Assembly (NCBI GenBank): GCA_002450905.1
Contig: DKAT01000114.1
Span: 15,734 to 79,733 of the forward strand
Source: Spirochaetia bacterium UBA6919
GTDB taxonomy: Bacteria > Spirochaetota > UBA6919
Direction: 5' to 3'
DNA: 64,000 bases
This document shows positions 45,399-54,999 of the stretch, piece after piece (within the stretch, counting starts at the first letter, position 1; each line of letters opens with the position of its first letter). Both the position numbers and the translations under genes were made by a program. A model generated the notes under the pieces. That model was given only the letters and a program-made list of their open reading frames with translations. It was not told where the DNA came from and made no database searches.

Positions 45399-46868
45399 TT
45401 ATTTTAGTGTCAGCTTAGGTTCTTTAACAGCCATCACTTCATTGAGTCGTGTTACAGATCTTTGATGAGGAGCGTTTTTTAATTTATCTTTGTCATTATA
45501 ACATTCCTCATAGATCTTTTCCATAACACTGATAAAATGGTCTAAAGTCTCCTTGGTCTCAGTTTCTGTAGGCTCCATCATCAGTGCTTCGGGAATAATC
45601 AGTGGAAAATATATAGTAGGTGGATGAATTCCGTAATCGATAAGCCGTTTAGCAATGTCAAGAGCAGATATTCCAGTTTCCTGTTTTAATTGTTTTGCAG
45701 ACAGTACAAACTCGTGCATACAAATCGTATCATAAGGAAGGTGATAAAACTTTTTAAGCTTCTCCTTAAGGTAATTAGCGTTGAGAACTGCCATTTCGCT
45801 AATATTCCGAATACCTTCCATACCCAGACTACGAAAATACGTATACGCCTTTAAAATAACAAGGAAATTCCCATAAAACCACCGTATCCTGCCAATCGAA
45901 TGTTCTTTAGAAAGAACAGTTTCAAAATCAATTTCTTCTCCACGCAGGACATACTTCTCTGAGTGTTTTTTTACAGAAGGATAAGGTAGATATTCTCTGA
46001 GATCTTCAGTTACACAAACAGGACCACATCCTGGACCACCACCCCCATGAGGAGTAGAGAATGTCTTATGGAGATTTATATGCATCACATCAAAACCCAT
46101 GTCACTTGGTTTGAAATTCCCTACAATAGCATTAAGATTCGCACCATCATAATACAACATGGAACCATTTTGTTTCATGATATCACGTATAGTTAAAATA
46201 TTCCTCTCGAATAACCCAAGGGTGTTAGGATTCGTCAGCATAATACAAGCGATTTCAGGGGTAATAAGACTTTTCAAATGCTCAACATCTACAAGTCCGT
46301 TACTATCAGATTTCACCTGTTTAACTTTATAACCAGCCATAGCAGCACTTGCTGGATTAGTACCATGAGCACTGTCTGGTATTATGACAGTATCTCTTTT
46401 TTCGCCTTTCATCTCAAAATACTTTTTGATAACAAAAATACCAACATATTCACCCTGTGCACCAGCACTAGGGGCAAGACTGACTGCTGGAAATCCAGTT
46501 ATCTTTGCTAAAGCTTGCTGTAATTCATATATAACTTCGAGTGCCCCTTGAACTTGATAGTCTTCCTGGTAAGGATGGATATTCAAAAATCCATCCAAGG
46601 ATGCAGTAAACTCGTTAACCTTTGGATTATATTTCATTGTACAGGAGCCGAGGGGGTAAAAATGAGTGTCCACCGAGAAATTATTCTGAGATAACTTGGT
46701 ATAATGTCTGATTACCTCTAACTCACTCACAGAAGGAAGCCCAGATGATTTTTCACGCTGAATTCCAGCAGGTATTTCACTTTGATCAACGTCTAATTCA
46801 GGAAAAGTTATCCCGCGACGACCCTTAACTGATTTATCAAATATGTTTTTTTCCACTCTATACCCCAA
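45399..46868 (-). CDS. gcvPB: Glycine dehydrogenase (decarboxylating) subunit 2
   Basis: 489 aa. C-terminal half of the P-protein of the glycine cleavage system, made as a separate subunit in many anaerobes and thermophiles. Signatures: SVKGRRGITFPELDV, FYPLGSCTMKYNPK, SAHGTNPASAAMAGYKV, and the PLP lysine in INLHKTFSTPHGGGGPG. Start is TTG 46868 or, better matching family N-termini, GTG 46856. gcvPA, gcvT and gcvH are not in the window. Confidence 0.95.
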   Translation of the reverse strand: MGYRVEKNIFDKSVKGRRGITFPELDVDQSEIPAGIQREKSSGLPSVSELEVIRHYTKLSQNNFSVDTHFYPLGSCTMKYNPKVNEFTASLDGFLNIHPYQEDYQVQGALEVIYELQQALAKITGFPAVSLAPSAGAQGEYVGIFVIKKYFEMKGEKRDTVIIPDSAHGTNPASAAMAGYKVKQVKSDSNGLVDVEHLKSLITPEIACIMLTNPNTLGLFERNILTIRDIMKQNGSMLYYDGANLNAIVGNFKPSDMGFDVMHINLHKTFSTPHGGGGPGCGPVCVTEDLREYLPYPSVKKHSEKYVLRGEEIDFETVLSKEHSIGRIRWFYGNFLVILKAYTYFRSLGMEGIRNISEMAVLNANYLKEKLKKFYHLPYDTICMHEFVLSAKQLKQETGISALDIAKRLIDYGIHPPTIYFPLIIPEALMMEPTETETKETLDHFISVMEKIYEECYNDKDKLKNAPHQRSVTRLNEVMAVKEPKLTLK

Positions 46869-47353
46869 ACGATTATGAATTGTTTAAAAAAAATGATATG
46901 AACAAATTAATTGCAGATAAAATAATATTTTCTACTTAAAAGTCAATCATCTCTTTAATAGATGGTGTAACAAATTTATATAACTATACAAATTATTTTC
47001 CTAAGTACATACAAATAAGATCTTTGAATAAAAAAATTGTTTTCAAAATGTGTCATTTTTACTAGATTCTAATTTGTTTTATAAATAAGATATTATACCA
47101 CAAATAAATTCTTGGTATTTAAAAATATATAATACTTACATTCTGATGTCATAATATACCATAATCGGAATCAGAAATTTTGGTTCCGATTATTCTCAGG
47201 TGTGGTGAGTTTCAATAAGCTATTATATTAACTTATCTACAAAGTCATGATGAAAGATTACTTAATGAAATCTTAGGCTTACAGGAACATCCTATTACGT
47301 GAATAATCCTTTATCAATTCTATTTTATAGTTGAAAGGTATAGTATCACTCCA
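46869..47353. other. Intergenic region with palindrome copy 4
   Basis: 485 AT-rich bases between gcvPB and the histidine kinase. I looked for a glycine riboswitch upstream of gcvPB and saw none. Contains the near-palindrome at 47164-47190. Confidence 0.55.
47164..47190 (+). repeat. 27-bp dispersed near-palindrome, copy 4
   Basis: Arms ATCGGAA and TTCCGAT; centre TCAGAAATTTTGG. 296 bases upstream of gcvPB and 163 bases beyond the end of the histidine kinase gene. Confidence 0.85.
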
Positions 47354-48457
47354 TTATTGAGCTTGACTTATATCAACAGGCAAAGTAATCATTATTGTTG
47401 TTCCACAATCAAGTCTGGGTTCTTCGAAGCTTACCTCTCCGTTCAGAAGATCTGTTAATTTTTTTACAATACCCAGTCCTATTCCTGTTTTAGAAATATT
47501 ATTGAAACTATTCATAATATATTGAAGATTAAATATATTTTGTTTCTTCTGATCTGAGATACCGCTTCCAGTATCTGAAACAAATATCTTGATATGTTGT
47601 TTATCTGCTTCTGCAAATACTTCAATTTTCCCTTCATCTGTAAATTTAATGCTATTATTAATTAAATTCGTTAAAATTGTTTCAATAAAGATTAGGTCGG
47701 AGTTTATAAAAAAGGATGCTGGGATATTATTTTCTAAAGAAAGATTCTTGTCCTTAGCCAAAAGAGCCTGAGATTTAAATATTTGATTAACAAGCAAATC
47801 CAGCTCAAAAGTAGAGGGATTTATATTTATGTAATCCGAATCAAACTTTGACAGACTCAAGACGGATCGAATATTTTCCAATTGCAAAGCTGATGAGGAA
47901 AAAATAAACTTTATCAGAGCTTTATGGGGGTGGTCATCGGGTGTTTCAGCATCAAGCATCTCTGCAACAAGGTTTGTTGTATTCACAGGATTTCTTAGAT
48001 CGTGTACCAGATAAGAAAAATATCTATTTCGATTTTCAATTGTCTTTTTCAGCTTATTTTTCAGGAGTATATTTTCATGACTTATCTGTGTAGTATCTTG
48101 AAATTCTTTTGCCATCGTTGTAATATCTTGAATTACAAGTAAAAATTGATCATGATATTTCCTAATAACTAATTTATAATATCTGCTGTCATTATGAGTG
48201 ATTCTAGTTATAGGAGCAAGTTCATAGAGGATTTCGTTATGATTTTTTTGATTGAATACCTGAAGGAGATGTTCTTCTAATCCAGTTAGTTCTATAAATA
48301 GATCAGATAATGAATTATTTAATAGTTTTGTATTTTCCAGAGTAATCAGATTTTCAACGTGTGGTGATGATTTCTGAACGATAAGTTGTTGATTTGCAAT
48401 TAAAAATCCAATTTGATTGAAGTCTAATATATCCTGCAGGAAATTATTATTTTCCAT
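47354..48457 (-). CDS. Cytoplasmic histidine kinase with PAS-like sensor
   Basis: 367 aa, no membrane segment. PAS-like region at about 10-115, short coiled linker, HisKA with phosphoacceptor His152 (YLVHDLRNPVNT), then HATPase with N-box LTNLINNSIKF, DTGSGI and TGIGLGIVKKL. No response regulator is beside it. Its start overlaps the Ras-like GTPase gene by 11 bases, indicating translational coupling: the GTPase may feed the kinase or the reverse. Confidence 0.92.
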   Translation of the reverse strand: MENNNFLQDILDFNQIGFLIANQQLIVQKSSPHVENLITLENTKLLNNSLSDLFIELTGLEEHLLQVFNQKNHNEILYELAPITRITHNDSRYYKLVIRKYHDQFLLVIQDITTMAKEFQDTTQISHENILLKNKLKKTIENRNRYFSYLVHDLRNPVNTTNLVAEMLDAETPDDHPHKALIKFIFSSSALQLENIRSVLSLSKFDSDYININPSTFELDLLVNQIFKSQALLAKDKNLSLENNIPASFFINSDLIFIETILTNLINNSIKFTDEGKIEVFAEADKQHIKIFVSDTGSGISDQKKQNIFNLQYIMNSFNNISKTGIGLGIVKKLTDLLNGEVSFEEPRLDCGTTIMITLPVDISQAQ

Positions 48458-48983
48458 TTAAAAAATTCTCATATATTAATTTAGAAATGGAGTGGAAAAT
48501 AAGTTCCACCTGATCACCTGTTTTAGCACTTGTTCTATAAAGCGGGATACTGTCAGGGATATTTAATTCTTTTAGTGAATCAGGGATTTCCTTAAAATTC
48601 ACCTCCTGTTGAAGATCCATTTTGTTAAATACAACGATAGAGGAGCAGTTAATGTTTTGAGAGAATACATCATTAAAGTGTTTTTTTATACTTGAAATCG
48701 TTTCAGTTCTAGTAATATCTCCTACAATAATGACGCCTGAGGCACCCTGTAGATATGATTTTTTTATTTTCTGAAAGCCGTCATCACCTGCCAAGTCCCA
48801 AATGAGTAATCTGACAACAGCATTATCCAGTGGAACATCTTTTTTTGTAACATGGACACCAATGGTGGTTAAATAGGTTTCATCAAACTGGCTGTGGACA
48901 AATTTTTTGATAAGACTTGTTTTCCCAACAGCGAAATCTCCGACAAGACATATTTTTTTCTGAAGTATAATTGTCTCATTCAT
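48447..48983 (-). CDS. Ras-like small GTPase
   Basis: 178 aa. All Ras motifs are present: G1 GDFAVGKTS (15-23), a Thr-rich switch I (YLTTIGVHVTKK), G3 WDLAGDDGFQ (Rab-like, with the usual Q-E replaced by D-D), G4 NKMD, G5 TSAKTGD. Size and order match bacterial Rab/Ras-type GTPases that act with Roadblock proteins. The changed catalytic position after DxAG suggests slow intrinsic GTP hydrolysis. Divergent from the coiled-coil/OmpA genes by 138 bases. Confidence 0.92.
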   Translation of the reverse strand: MNETIILQKKICLVGDFAVGKTSLIKKFVHSQFDETYLTTIGVHVTKKDVPLDNAVVRLLIWDLAGDDGFQKIKKSYLQGASGVIIVGDITRTETISSIKKHFNDVFSQNINCSSIVVFNKMDLQQEVNFKEIPDSLKELNIPDSIPLYRTSAKTGDQVELIFHSISKLIYENFLNGK

Positions 48984-49121
48984 AATCTAACAAATATAAT
49001 AAAATATTTTTATATAATGATTTTTTGAAGGGATGATTTTTTAGTCTTGACTCTATTTTAAAATATAATTAATTTTTGGGTAATGTGATGGATTCATTAA
49101 ATAAATATCAGTATTTAGTCT

Positions 49122-49805
49122 ATGGAAGTAGCTTTGAACAATTTTAACAATAATCAGACCCATGAAGAAGACAAGTTAATTCAACTGAAGGAAATGCTTT
49201 TTGGTAAAGAAATGAATGAATTATATTCGCGGATGAATCAATTAGAAGAGAGTATATTAGAAATTAAAAATAAAACAACAATTCAACACAAGGAATTAGA
49301 AGAACGATTTACGAATTTCATTGATCAGATAGTAAATAATGTAAAAAGTGATTTTGATTCAGCCAATCACAGTATATTAAAGTTGTTTGAGAAGGCAGTT
49401 TCAGATATTAAAGTGAACCTTTCGGAGGAGGTTAATGAATGTGTATCAGAATCTTCCGTCGAAAAAAAAGATTTTACATATCAGGTTGATCAAATGAAAC
49501 GGGAAATAAATTTAAAGCTCTCTAGAACATTGAGTCAAACGGTTATGCAACTTACTCAGGAGGGAAATAAAAGATCAAAAGATGATCAGGTGATGTTTTC
49601 TGAGATTGTAAATAATAAAATAACAAAAAATATGTTGCAAGTAGAGAATATAAAGAAATATATCATAGACAACCTTCAAAAGACTACAATGCAGTTAGAA
49701 ACAAAATTAAAGGACACTAAGAATTATTTTAAGAACCAGATTGATCAGGAATTAAAAAAAGTTTATATAGAAATTGATTATATTAAATCAAAAAATAAAT
49801 CATAA
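49122..49805 (+). CDS. Coiled-coil protein sharing an N-terminal motif with the OmpA-like neighbour
   Basis: 227 aa, soluble, almost wholly helical, low in Gly/Pro, with long amphipathic stretches. Residues about 20-45 (LIQLKEMLFGKEMNELYSRM) match the opening of the next protein (LEDIKRILFNKESEQINQLF). The rest has no recognised domain. Likely a structural or adaptor part of the GTPase cassette. 20 bases to the next gene. Confidence 0.7.
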   Translation: MEVALNNFNNNQTHEEDKLIQLKEMLFGKEMNELYSRMNQLEESILEIKNKTTIQHKELEERFTNFIDQIVNNVKSDFDSANHSILKLFEKAVSDIKVNLSEEVNECVSESSVEKKDFTYQVDQMKREINLKLSRTLSQTVMQLTQEGNKRSKDDQVMFSEIVNNKITKNMLQVENIKKYIIDNLQKTTMQLETKLKDTKNYFKNQIDQELKKVYIEIDYIKSKNKS

Positions 49806-49825
49806 TTAAATATCCAAGGCATCTC

Positions 49826-51475
49826 GTGGTAGCACAAAAAGATTTACAATATAAATTAGAAGATATAAAAAGAATCCTCTTTAATAAAGAAAGTGAGCAA
49901 ATTAATCAACTGTTTCAAGAGATCAGACAGATAAAAGAACTTTCAATAACTCCCCATGAATTACCAGAACATGTTATCCCAGTAATACAAAATGTCATAA
50001 CAGGCTGGCTTAATGAAATGGATAAACTGGAAATCAAGCTCACAGACAAAAATATAATGCTCAAGACTTTATCGACAGTTATAGTTGAGCTTTTACAAAA
50101 CAAAGCTATTGAATCACAGATTGAGCTTGCTGAAGCGGTTTATCCTATTATGGGAATTGCTATCAGAAAAGAGGTGAATGAGTCTCCTGATTCTATTATT
50201 GATGCCCTATATCCTGTTATCGGTAAAACCGTTTCAAAATATGTATCAGAAGCGATGAAAAAATTAGTAGCTGATGTGGATGCAAAGCTGAACCAGTCTT
50301 TAAGTGTTGAAAATTGGTTACATCGTTTAAAGGCAAGAAAACTGGGAATTCCATACTCCTCATATATCCTCAGACAATCACTCCCGTTTTTTGTACAAGA
50401 TATATTCTTAATTGATAAGAAAACAGGGATTCTTATTTCACACGTTTCTTCTCAATCTAAGGAAAAAATCGACAAAGATCTCATAGCAGGTATGCTAACA
50501 GCTATTAAGGATTTTATAACAAGTGCATTCGTTTCTGAGTCATCTCAAAAGGATACCCTAAATGAAATAAAGTATGGTGATCTTAAGATTATAATATATG
50601 AAACAAGTCACTCCTACTTCGCTCTGGTAATTTACGGTGAGAAACATAACCAGTTTGAAGATGATTTTATGGATACACTGACTGAGATACAAAGGGCATT
50701 TGCATCAAAATTAAGTAATTTCAATGGGGATATCCACGAACTTAAAGGCATAGAAAGGCTTCTAAGCAGATTAATGATTAAAACGAATACCCCGCAGATA
50801 GAATTAAAGGATAAGAAATCTGTTTCTAAATTAAAAATCCTTTTAGGCATTGTAATTTTATTCTTTGTAACCTGGATAGGATTTTTCACTCATAATAAAA
50901 TAAATGATAACAACATATTAAACCAAGCTGAAATGCATATCAAACAATTTCCATTATTAAAAAATCTAAGAAATAATATCACCGTATCCTCAGGAAACGT
51001 TGAAATATCAGGACTTATGCCTAATCAGTTGACGTTGGATGCTGTAAAAAATCAAATAAAATTAATTCACGGCGTTCAGCAAATCCATTTTAATGGAAGT
51101 ATTCTTGAAAATATTATCCAGAAAGATAAAAGCATAAATATAAATTATAAAACATTGATTGAATCAGAAGTAATCCTTTTTAATTCAGGTATAACAAATC
51201 TCAATCCAATTAATAAAATGAAGTTGCGTGAAATTATCTTGTTTACAAAATTATCAGAAACAAAAAAACTTAATGTAGTGGTTTATAACGATATTCAACA
51301 CAATAATAACCAAAATACTCTATTCAGCAAGCGGAGATCGGAATCTATAATAAAATATCTTGTTTCCCAAGGATTATCTGAAAAATATATATCATCAAAT
51401 ATTGTAACATATGAAAATAGCGCTACGGATAAAAATTATCAATCCCGTGCAGCACGTATATTTGTTGAAAAATGA
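49826..51475 (+). CDS. Membrane Roadblock-like / BON / OmpA-domain protein
   Basis: 549 aa from GTG 49826. N-terminal motif KRILFNKESEQI, helical region with YPIMGIAIRKE and YPVIGKTVSKYV, then a Roadblock-like alpha/beta domain (about 170-300: VQDIFLIDKKTGILISHVSS, AGMLTAIKDFI). One membrane helix (336-357), a BON-like domain (about 360-430) and a degenerate OmpA-type domain to the end (SKRRSESIIKYLVSQGL). N-in, C-out topology would let a cytoplasmic GTPase or kinase talk to the cell wall. Family known in cyanobacteria and others, usually as OmpA family protein. Confidence 0.82.
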   Translation: MVAQKDLQYKLEDIKRILFNKESEQINQLFQEIRQIKELSITPHELPEHVIPVIQNVITGWLNEMDKLEIKLTDKNIMLKTLSTVIVELLQNKAIESQIELAEAVYPIMGIAIRKEVNESPDSIIDALYPVIGKTVSKYVSEAMKKLVADVDAKLNQSLSVENWLHRLKARKLGIPYSSYILRQSLPFFVQDIFLIDKKTGILISHVSSQSKEKIDKDLIAGMLTAIKDFITSAFVSESSQKDTLNEIKYGDLKIIIYETSHSYFALVIYGEKHNQFEDDFMDTLTEIQRAFASKLSNFNGDIHELKGIERLLSRLMIKTNTPQIELKDKKSVSKLKILLGIVILFFVTWIGFFTHNKINDNNILNQAEMHIKQFPLLKNLRNNITVSSGNVEISGLMPNQLTLDAVKNQIKLIHGVQQIHFNGSILENIIQKDKSININYKTLIESEVILFNSGITNLNPINKMKLREIILFTKLSETKKLNVVVYNDIQHNNNQNTLFSKRRSESIIKYLVSQGLSEKYISSNIVTYENSATDKNYQSRAARIFVEK

Positions 51476-51480
51476 TCTGA

Positions 51481-51837
51481 TTAAACTTCATGATTTACAT
51501 AAGACTCTGCTTGAAAACCAGGGAGACACACACAAAGGAATACCAGATCAATCTTACCAGTATTAGTGATTCTCTGGGATCTACCAGCAGGGATATATAT
51601 CACATCATATGGCTGAACATTTCCTAAAGTCTCTCCTTCCATTTCAATCACTCCCTCACCCTGCACAATAACATATCTCTCAGAGATATTTGTCAAACTA
51701 TGAAGTTGAGTAGTAATACCAGGCTCTACTCTGGCTAGAGCAATTGTGCAATCCCCTCCCACAGACTGATCAATTTCCACAATATGGCAGCGTTCCCCAG
51801 TATAATATTCTGATAGTGGATTATATTTTGAAATCAC
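51481..51837 (-). CDS. Cupin-fold protein
   Basis: About 118 aa from GTG 51837, which has GAGGAGGAGATT immediately upstream; the longer ATG form (51891) would translate that ribosome site. Single cupin: VEPGITTQLHSLTNISERYVIVQGEG and QPYDVIYIPAGRSQRITNTG. The first motif has one His (H-S-L) plus Glu, and the second lacks the usual His, so metal binding may be weak. Similar to mannose-6-phosphate isomerase-like small cupins. Substrate unknown. Confidence 0.8.
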   Translation of the reverse strand: MISKYNPLSEYYTGERCHIVEIDQSVGGDCTIALARVEPGITTQLHSLTNISERYVIVQGEGVIEMEGETLGNVQPYDVIYIPAGRSQRITNTGKIDLVFLCVCLPGFQAESYVNHEV

Positions 51838-52278
51838 AATCTCCTCCTCAAATTGATAAAATGTATTTACTGAAAAATAGAATAAATTCAAATAAGATTA
51901 TAAAAAATTGATTTCTTACCACAAAACGATAATCCAATGAGAGAATTATGGGAAAATCATGGGAAAAATACATTGACAAATAATGCTTATTTTAATAGCC
52001 ACACCATTACTTGCAAAAATTTATTTAATCCATAATAACTTGTTTAAGTTTAATAAAATGAATATGATTTTACTCAAATATTTGTTTCATGTATAACTTA
52101 CTCAAATCTATCAGGATTATTATTTTAATTATTAATATTATAAAAATTCTAAATTAAACACTTCGATTTAAATGACATTATTTTCAAACATTTTATTAAA
52201 AAATTCAACTTCTTTTGAATGAATATCTCATTTAAAGTGTTCATAGTAATGTGTCTATATTCTTTTTAGGCGAGAATT
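51838..52278. other. Long divergent AT-rich gap
   Basis: 441 bases, very AT-rich, between the cupin and the small HTH gene. TTGACA occurs at 51973-51978 without a good -10 at normal spacing. No gene, RNA or repeat recognised. Confidence 0.45.
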
Positions 52279-52497
52279 ATGAAGAAATCAATGATTAAGG
52301 ATATTATTATTGTATCCGAGGCTGTAAAATTAACAGGGATCCCAAAATCATCCATCACAAAGTTTTGTCGTGAAAATCGAATCCTTTCTCGACTTGCAGA
52401 CGGAAAGATCTGGCTTATCGAGAAAAGTAGCCTAATGGATTTCCAGAAAAAAGACTACCACCCAAGAATGAAGAGAAGAAAAAAAAGCAAATCCTAA
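52279..52497 (+). CDS. Small HTH protein (MerR/excisionase-like)
   Basis: 72 aa, basic. VSEAVKLTGIPKSSITKFCREN, then ILSRLADGKIWLIEKSSLMDF, is the winged helix-turn-helix of the excisionase/MerR-like class, ending in a Lys/Arg tail (RMKRRKKSKS). DNA-binding, target unknown. Stop overlaps rnhB's stop convergently by four bases. No integrase or phage gene is near, so it is probably a free-standing regulator. Confidence 0.75.
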   Translation: MKKSMIKDIIIVSEAVKLTGIPKSSITKFCRENRILSRLADGKIWLIEKSSLMDFQKKDYHPRMKRRKKSKS

Positions 52498-53105
52498 TTC
52501 TGAAAGTAGTTTTTAACTGGTTGAAATGATTTACGGTGAATGGAACAAGGTCCAAATTCTTTTAAAATACTCATATGCTGTTGAGTAGGATAACCCTTGT
52601 GCTTACCAAATAGATATTCTGGATATTCTTTGTGATACTCTATCATGAGCTCATCCCGTGTGACTTTAGCTATAACAGATGCTGCAGCAATACATGCGCT
52701 CTTGGCATCCCCTTTAATAATTGGTATAACAGGACAACTCATATTTTCAAGACGCATAGCATCTGATAGTATAAGATCTGGTTTTATTTTAAGCTGTTCA
52801 ATTGCCTGTATCATAGCCAGTTTTGATGCGTTAAAAATATTAATTTCATCAATTGTCTGATGATCGACAATACTATAAGAATAATGAAGAGATTTGTTTA
52901 TTATTTCCTTATAAACTATTTCCCTTTGCCTGGGCGCAATCTTCTTAGAGTCATTTAAAAGAGGAATTCTCTGCCGATAATCAAGGATTACTGCTGATGC
53001 AACCACTGGACCTGCTAAAGGGCCTCTCCCCGCTTCGTCTACTCCAACAATGATAAATTTATCAGACTCCAAATATTGTAAATCAAATTGGTATAAGGAC
53101 TCCAA
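52494..53105 (-). CDS. rnhB: Ribonuclease HII
   Basis: 203 aa. Removes RNA from RNA-DNA hybrids and single ribonucleotides. VDEAGRGPLAGPVVASAVIL with catalytic Asp-Glu, LILSDAMRLE, and IKGDAKSACIAAASVIAKVTRD are the standard blocks. Last gene of the ffh-to-rnhB operon. Confidence 0.97.
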   Translation of the reverse strand: MESLYQFDLQYLESDKFIIVGVDEAGRGPLAGPVVASAVILDYRQRIPLLNDSKKIAPRQREIVYKEIINKSLHYSYSIVDHQTIDEINIFNASKLAMIQAIEQLKIKPDLILSDAMRLENMSCPVIPIIKGDAKSACIAAASVIAKVTRDELMIEYHKEYPEYLFGKHKGYPTQQHMSILKEFGPCSIHRKSFQPVKNYFQN

Positions 53106-53116
53106 GGCAATATACC

Positions 53117-53482
53117 TTATTTCTTGTCATCCTTTCGCTTAACCTGAGCAGATTTACCAACTCGATCCCGAAGGTAATATAATTTAGCTCGACGCACTTT
53201 ACCGAGTCTGGATACTTCAATTTTATCTATTTTTTGGGAATGGATTGGGAAAATACGTTCTACTCCAATATTGGATGATATTTTACGTACAGTAACGGTT
53301 TTTCGAATGCCACTTCCATTCATCCCGATTACGATTCCTTCAAATAACTGGATACGTTCCCGCTTTCCTTCAATGATTTTAAAATGGACTTTAATGGTAT
53401 CCCCAACTCTGAAGGAAGTAATGTCTTTCTTAAGCTGTTCATTGTTAATCTTGTCCAGGACTTCGCCTCTATTAGTAATCAT
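53117..53482 (-). CDS. rplS: 50S ribosomal protein L19
   Basis: 121 aa. FRVGDTIKVHFKIIEGKRERIQLFEGIVI, GIRKTVTVRKISSNIGVERIFPIHSQKI and GKVRRAKLYYLRDRVGK are diagnostic. Start overlaps the trmD end by 11 bases. Sits in the conserved trmD-rplS-rnhB order. Confidence 0.98.
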   Translation of the reverse strand: MITNRGEVLDKINNEQLKKDITSFRVGDTIKVHFKIIEGKRERIQLFEGIVIGMNGSGIRKTVTVRKISSNIGVERIFPIHSQKIDKIEVSRLGKVRRAKLYYLRDRVGKSAQVKRKDDKK

Positions 53483-54209
53483 AAGATAACTCCTCGATTA
53501 TTGTAATTATTTTTTGTATATCTTTATCATTAAATATTTTATTTTCAATGAATTCAGGTCTGTAAATTAAAGTATTTTTTAAACTGCTCATCCTTCGAAA
53601 CTCGTTTATTTCTTTATGATTACCGTTTAAAAGCACATCTGGAACTTTATTCCCCTTAAAATCATGAGGTTTTGTATATTGATCATATTCCAGCAAATTA
53701 TCCGTGAAGCTTTCTTCTAAAACAGATTCAGGATTATTTAATACTTCCTGTTGTAGTCTTACTAAACTATCCAACACCACAAGGGCAGATAATCCGCCAT
53801 TGGTTAGGATATAATCTCCTATCGATATTTTTTCATGTTGAAATAAGTTAAAAATTCTTGCGTCAAAACCCTCGTAATAGCCGCAGATCAAAATAATCTC
53901 TTCCTGGTCTGCTAACTGCCTCGCCCTCTTCTGATCATATAATTTACCCTGGGGAGTTAGAAAAATAACTTTTGAACGTTCCGTCCAGACTGACTTGATT
54001 GCTTCATAAAGAGGCTCACAAGTTAATATCATCCCAGCTCCGCCGCCATAGGTCGTGTCATCTACCTTATGGTGCTTATCCTTCGAAAAATCCCTGAAGT
54101 TGATAAGCGATACATTGACTATCTCATCCTTAATACTTCTACCTACAATACTTGAATTAAGATAGGGCTGGATAACCTCAGGAAATAATGTAATTATATG
54201 AAATGTCAA
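53472..54209 (-). CDS. trmD: tRNA (guanine-N1)-methyltransferase
   Basis: 245 aa. Makes m1G37 in tRNAs, preventing frameshifts. Knotted SPOUT fold signatures: FHIITLFPEVIQPYLNSSI, DDTTYGGGAGMILTCEPLY, ICGYYEGFDARI, SIGDYILTNGGLSALV. Overlaps rimM by four bases (ATGA-type coupling). Confidence 0.98.
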   Translation of the reverse strand: MTFHIITLFPEVIQPYLNSSIVGRSIKDEIVNVSLINFRDFSKDKHHKVDDTTYGGGAGMILTCEPLYEAIKSVWTERSKVIFLTPQGKLYDQKRARQLADQEEIILICGYYEGFDARIFNLFQHEKISIGDYILTNGGLSALVVLDSLVRLQQEVLNNPESVLEESFTDNLLEYDQYTKPHDFKGNKVPDVLLNGNHKEINEFRRMSSLKNTLIYRPEFIENKIFNDKDIQKIITIIEELSYDY

Positions 54210-54715
54210 ATATATCCTTCCAGATTTTTAAAGGTGATTGTACCCTCATCAATATTAATTTCTTGTAATAAATCTTTTAAGTAAGGGATATAAATATATT
54301 TTCCTGTGTTTGTCTTTATTCCAAATAAATCAGAGCTTCCGAAATTGTGTATATCTTCCAGCTTGCCTAAAACATCCCCTTCATAATAGCATATTGATCC
54401 AATAAGATCCGTGTAATAATACTCATCCTCATTTGTTTCTGGGAGATCATTACGATTTATATAGAGATCAAGATTACAATACTCATGAGCCTTTTCACGG
54501 GCATCAACACCTTGTATCTTTCCTAGATAATGATTTCCTGCCAATTTAATTGTAAGGCCCTGGAATATAACATAATCATTACCTTGTTTGATATAAAATT
54601 CAGTAAAACTAGGGTCTTCATCTCTATCAAGATAAAAATGAATTATAAATTCACCCTTCAATCCATGGGGTTTACCGATCTTTCCAATTATAAGATAATT
54701 ATTTGACTGCAACAA
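54206..54715 (-). CDS. rimM: 16S rRNA processing factor RimM
   Basis: 169 aa. Binds S19 during 30S maturation. IGKIGKPHGLKGEFIIHFYL at the start and a PRC-barrel end (GSSDLFGIKTNTGKYIYIPYLKDLL) fit the family. Between khpA and trmD, as in most bacteria. Confidence 0.95.
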   Translation of the reverse strand: MLQSNNYLIIGKIGKPHGLKGEFIIHFYLDRDEDPSFTEFYIKQGNDYVIFQGLTIKLAGNHYLGKIQGVDAREKAHEYCNLDLYINRNDLPETNEDEYYYTDLIGSICYYEGDVLGKLEDIHNFGSSDLFGIKTNTGKYIYIPYLKDLLQEINIDEGTITFKNLEGYI

Positions 54716-54726
54716 GATAGATCTAA

Positions 54727-54963
54727 TTAATCAAGGATTTCGAGTACAACCCGTTTACCTGATTTCGTTGCAGCAGCACTTAAAATTGTCCGAATAGCTT
54801 TTGCTATACGACCATGTTTTCCAATTACCTTTCCAATATCATCTTCCAGTACTCTAAGCTCTAAAATAGTCGACTTTTCTCCCTCGATTACCTTGATATT
54901 CACACTTTCTGGGTGATCGACAAGGGACTTTACGAGGTATTCTACGAGATTTTTTTCTTCCAT
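54727..54963 (-). CDS. khpA: KH-domain RNA-binding protein KhpA
   Basis: 78 aa. Single KH domain with the GxxG loop in VIGKHGRIAKAIRTILSAAA. YlqC/KhpA family; small RNA chaperone in Gram-positives. Conserved position between rpsP and rimM. Confidence 0.95.
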   Translation of the reverse strand: MEEKNLVEYLVKSLVDHPESVNIKVIEGEKSTILELRVLEDDIGKVIGKHGRIAKAIRTILSAAATKSGKRVVLEILD

Positions 54964-54999
54964 CTGTATCTCCTATTGAGTCATGTATATATAAGGAAT

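Noticed and set aside
46869..47353. Glycine riboswitch upstream of gcvPB
   Set aside because: Neither the paired aptamer core nor the typical stems could be found.
52279..52497. Excisionase gene as sign of a prophage
   Set aside because: No integrase, attachment repeat or phage gene nearby; flanked by housekeeping genes. Kept as an isolated HTH protein.
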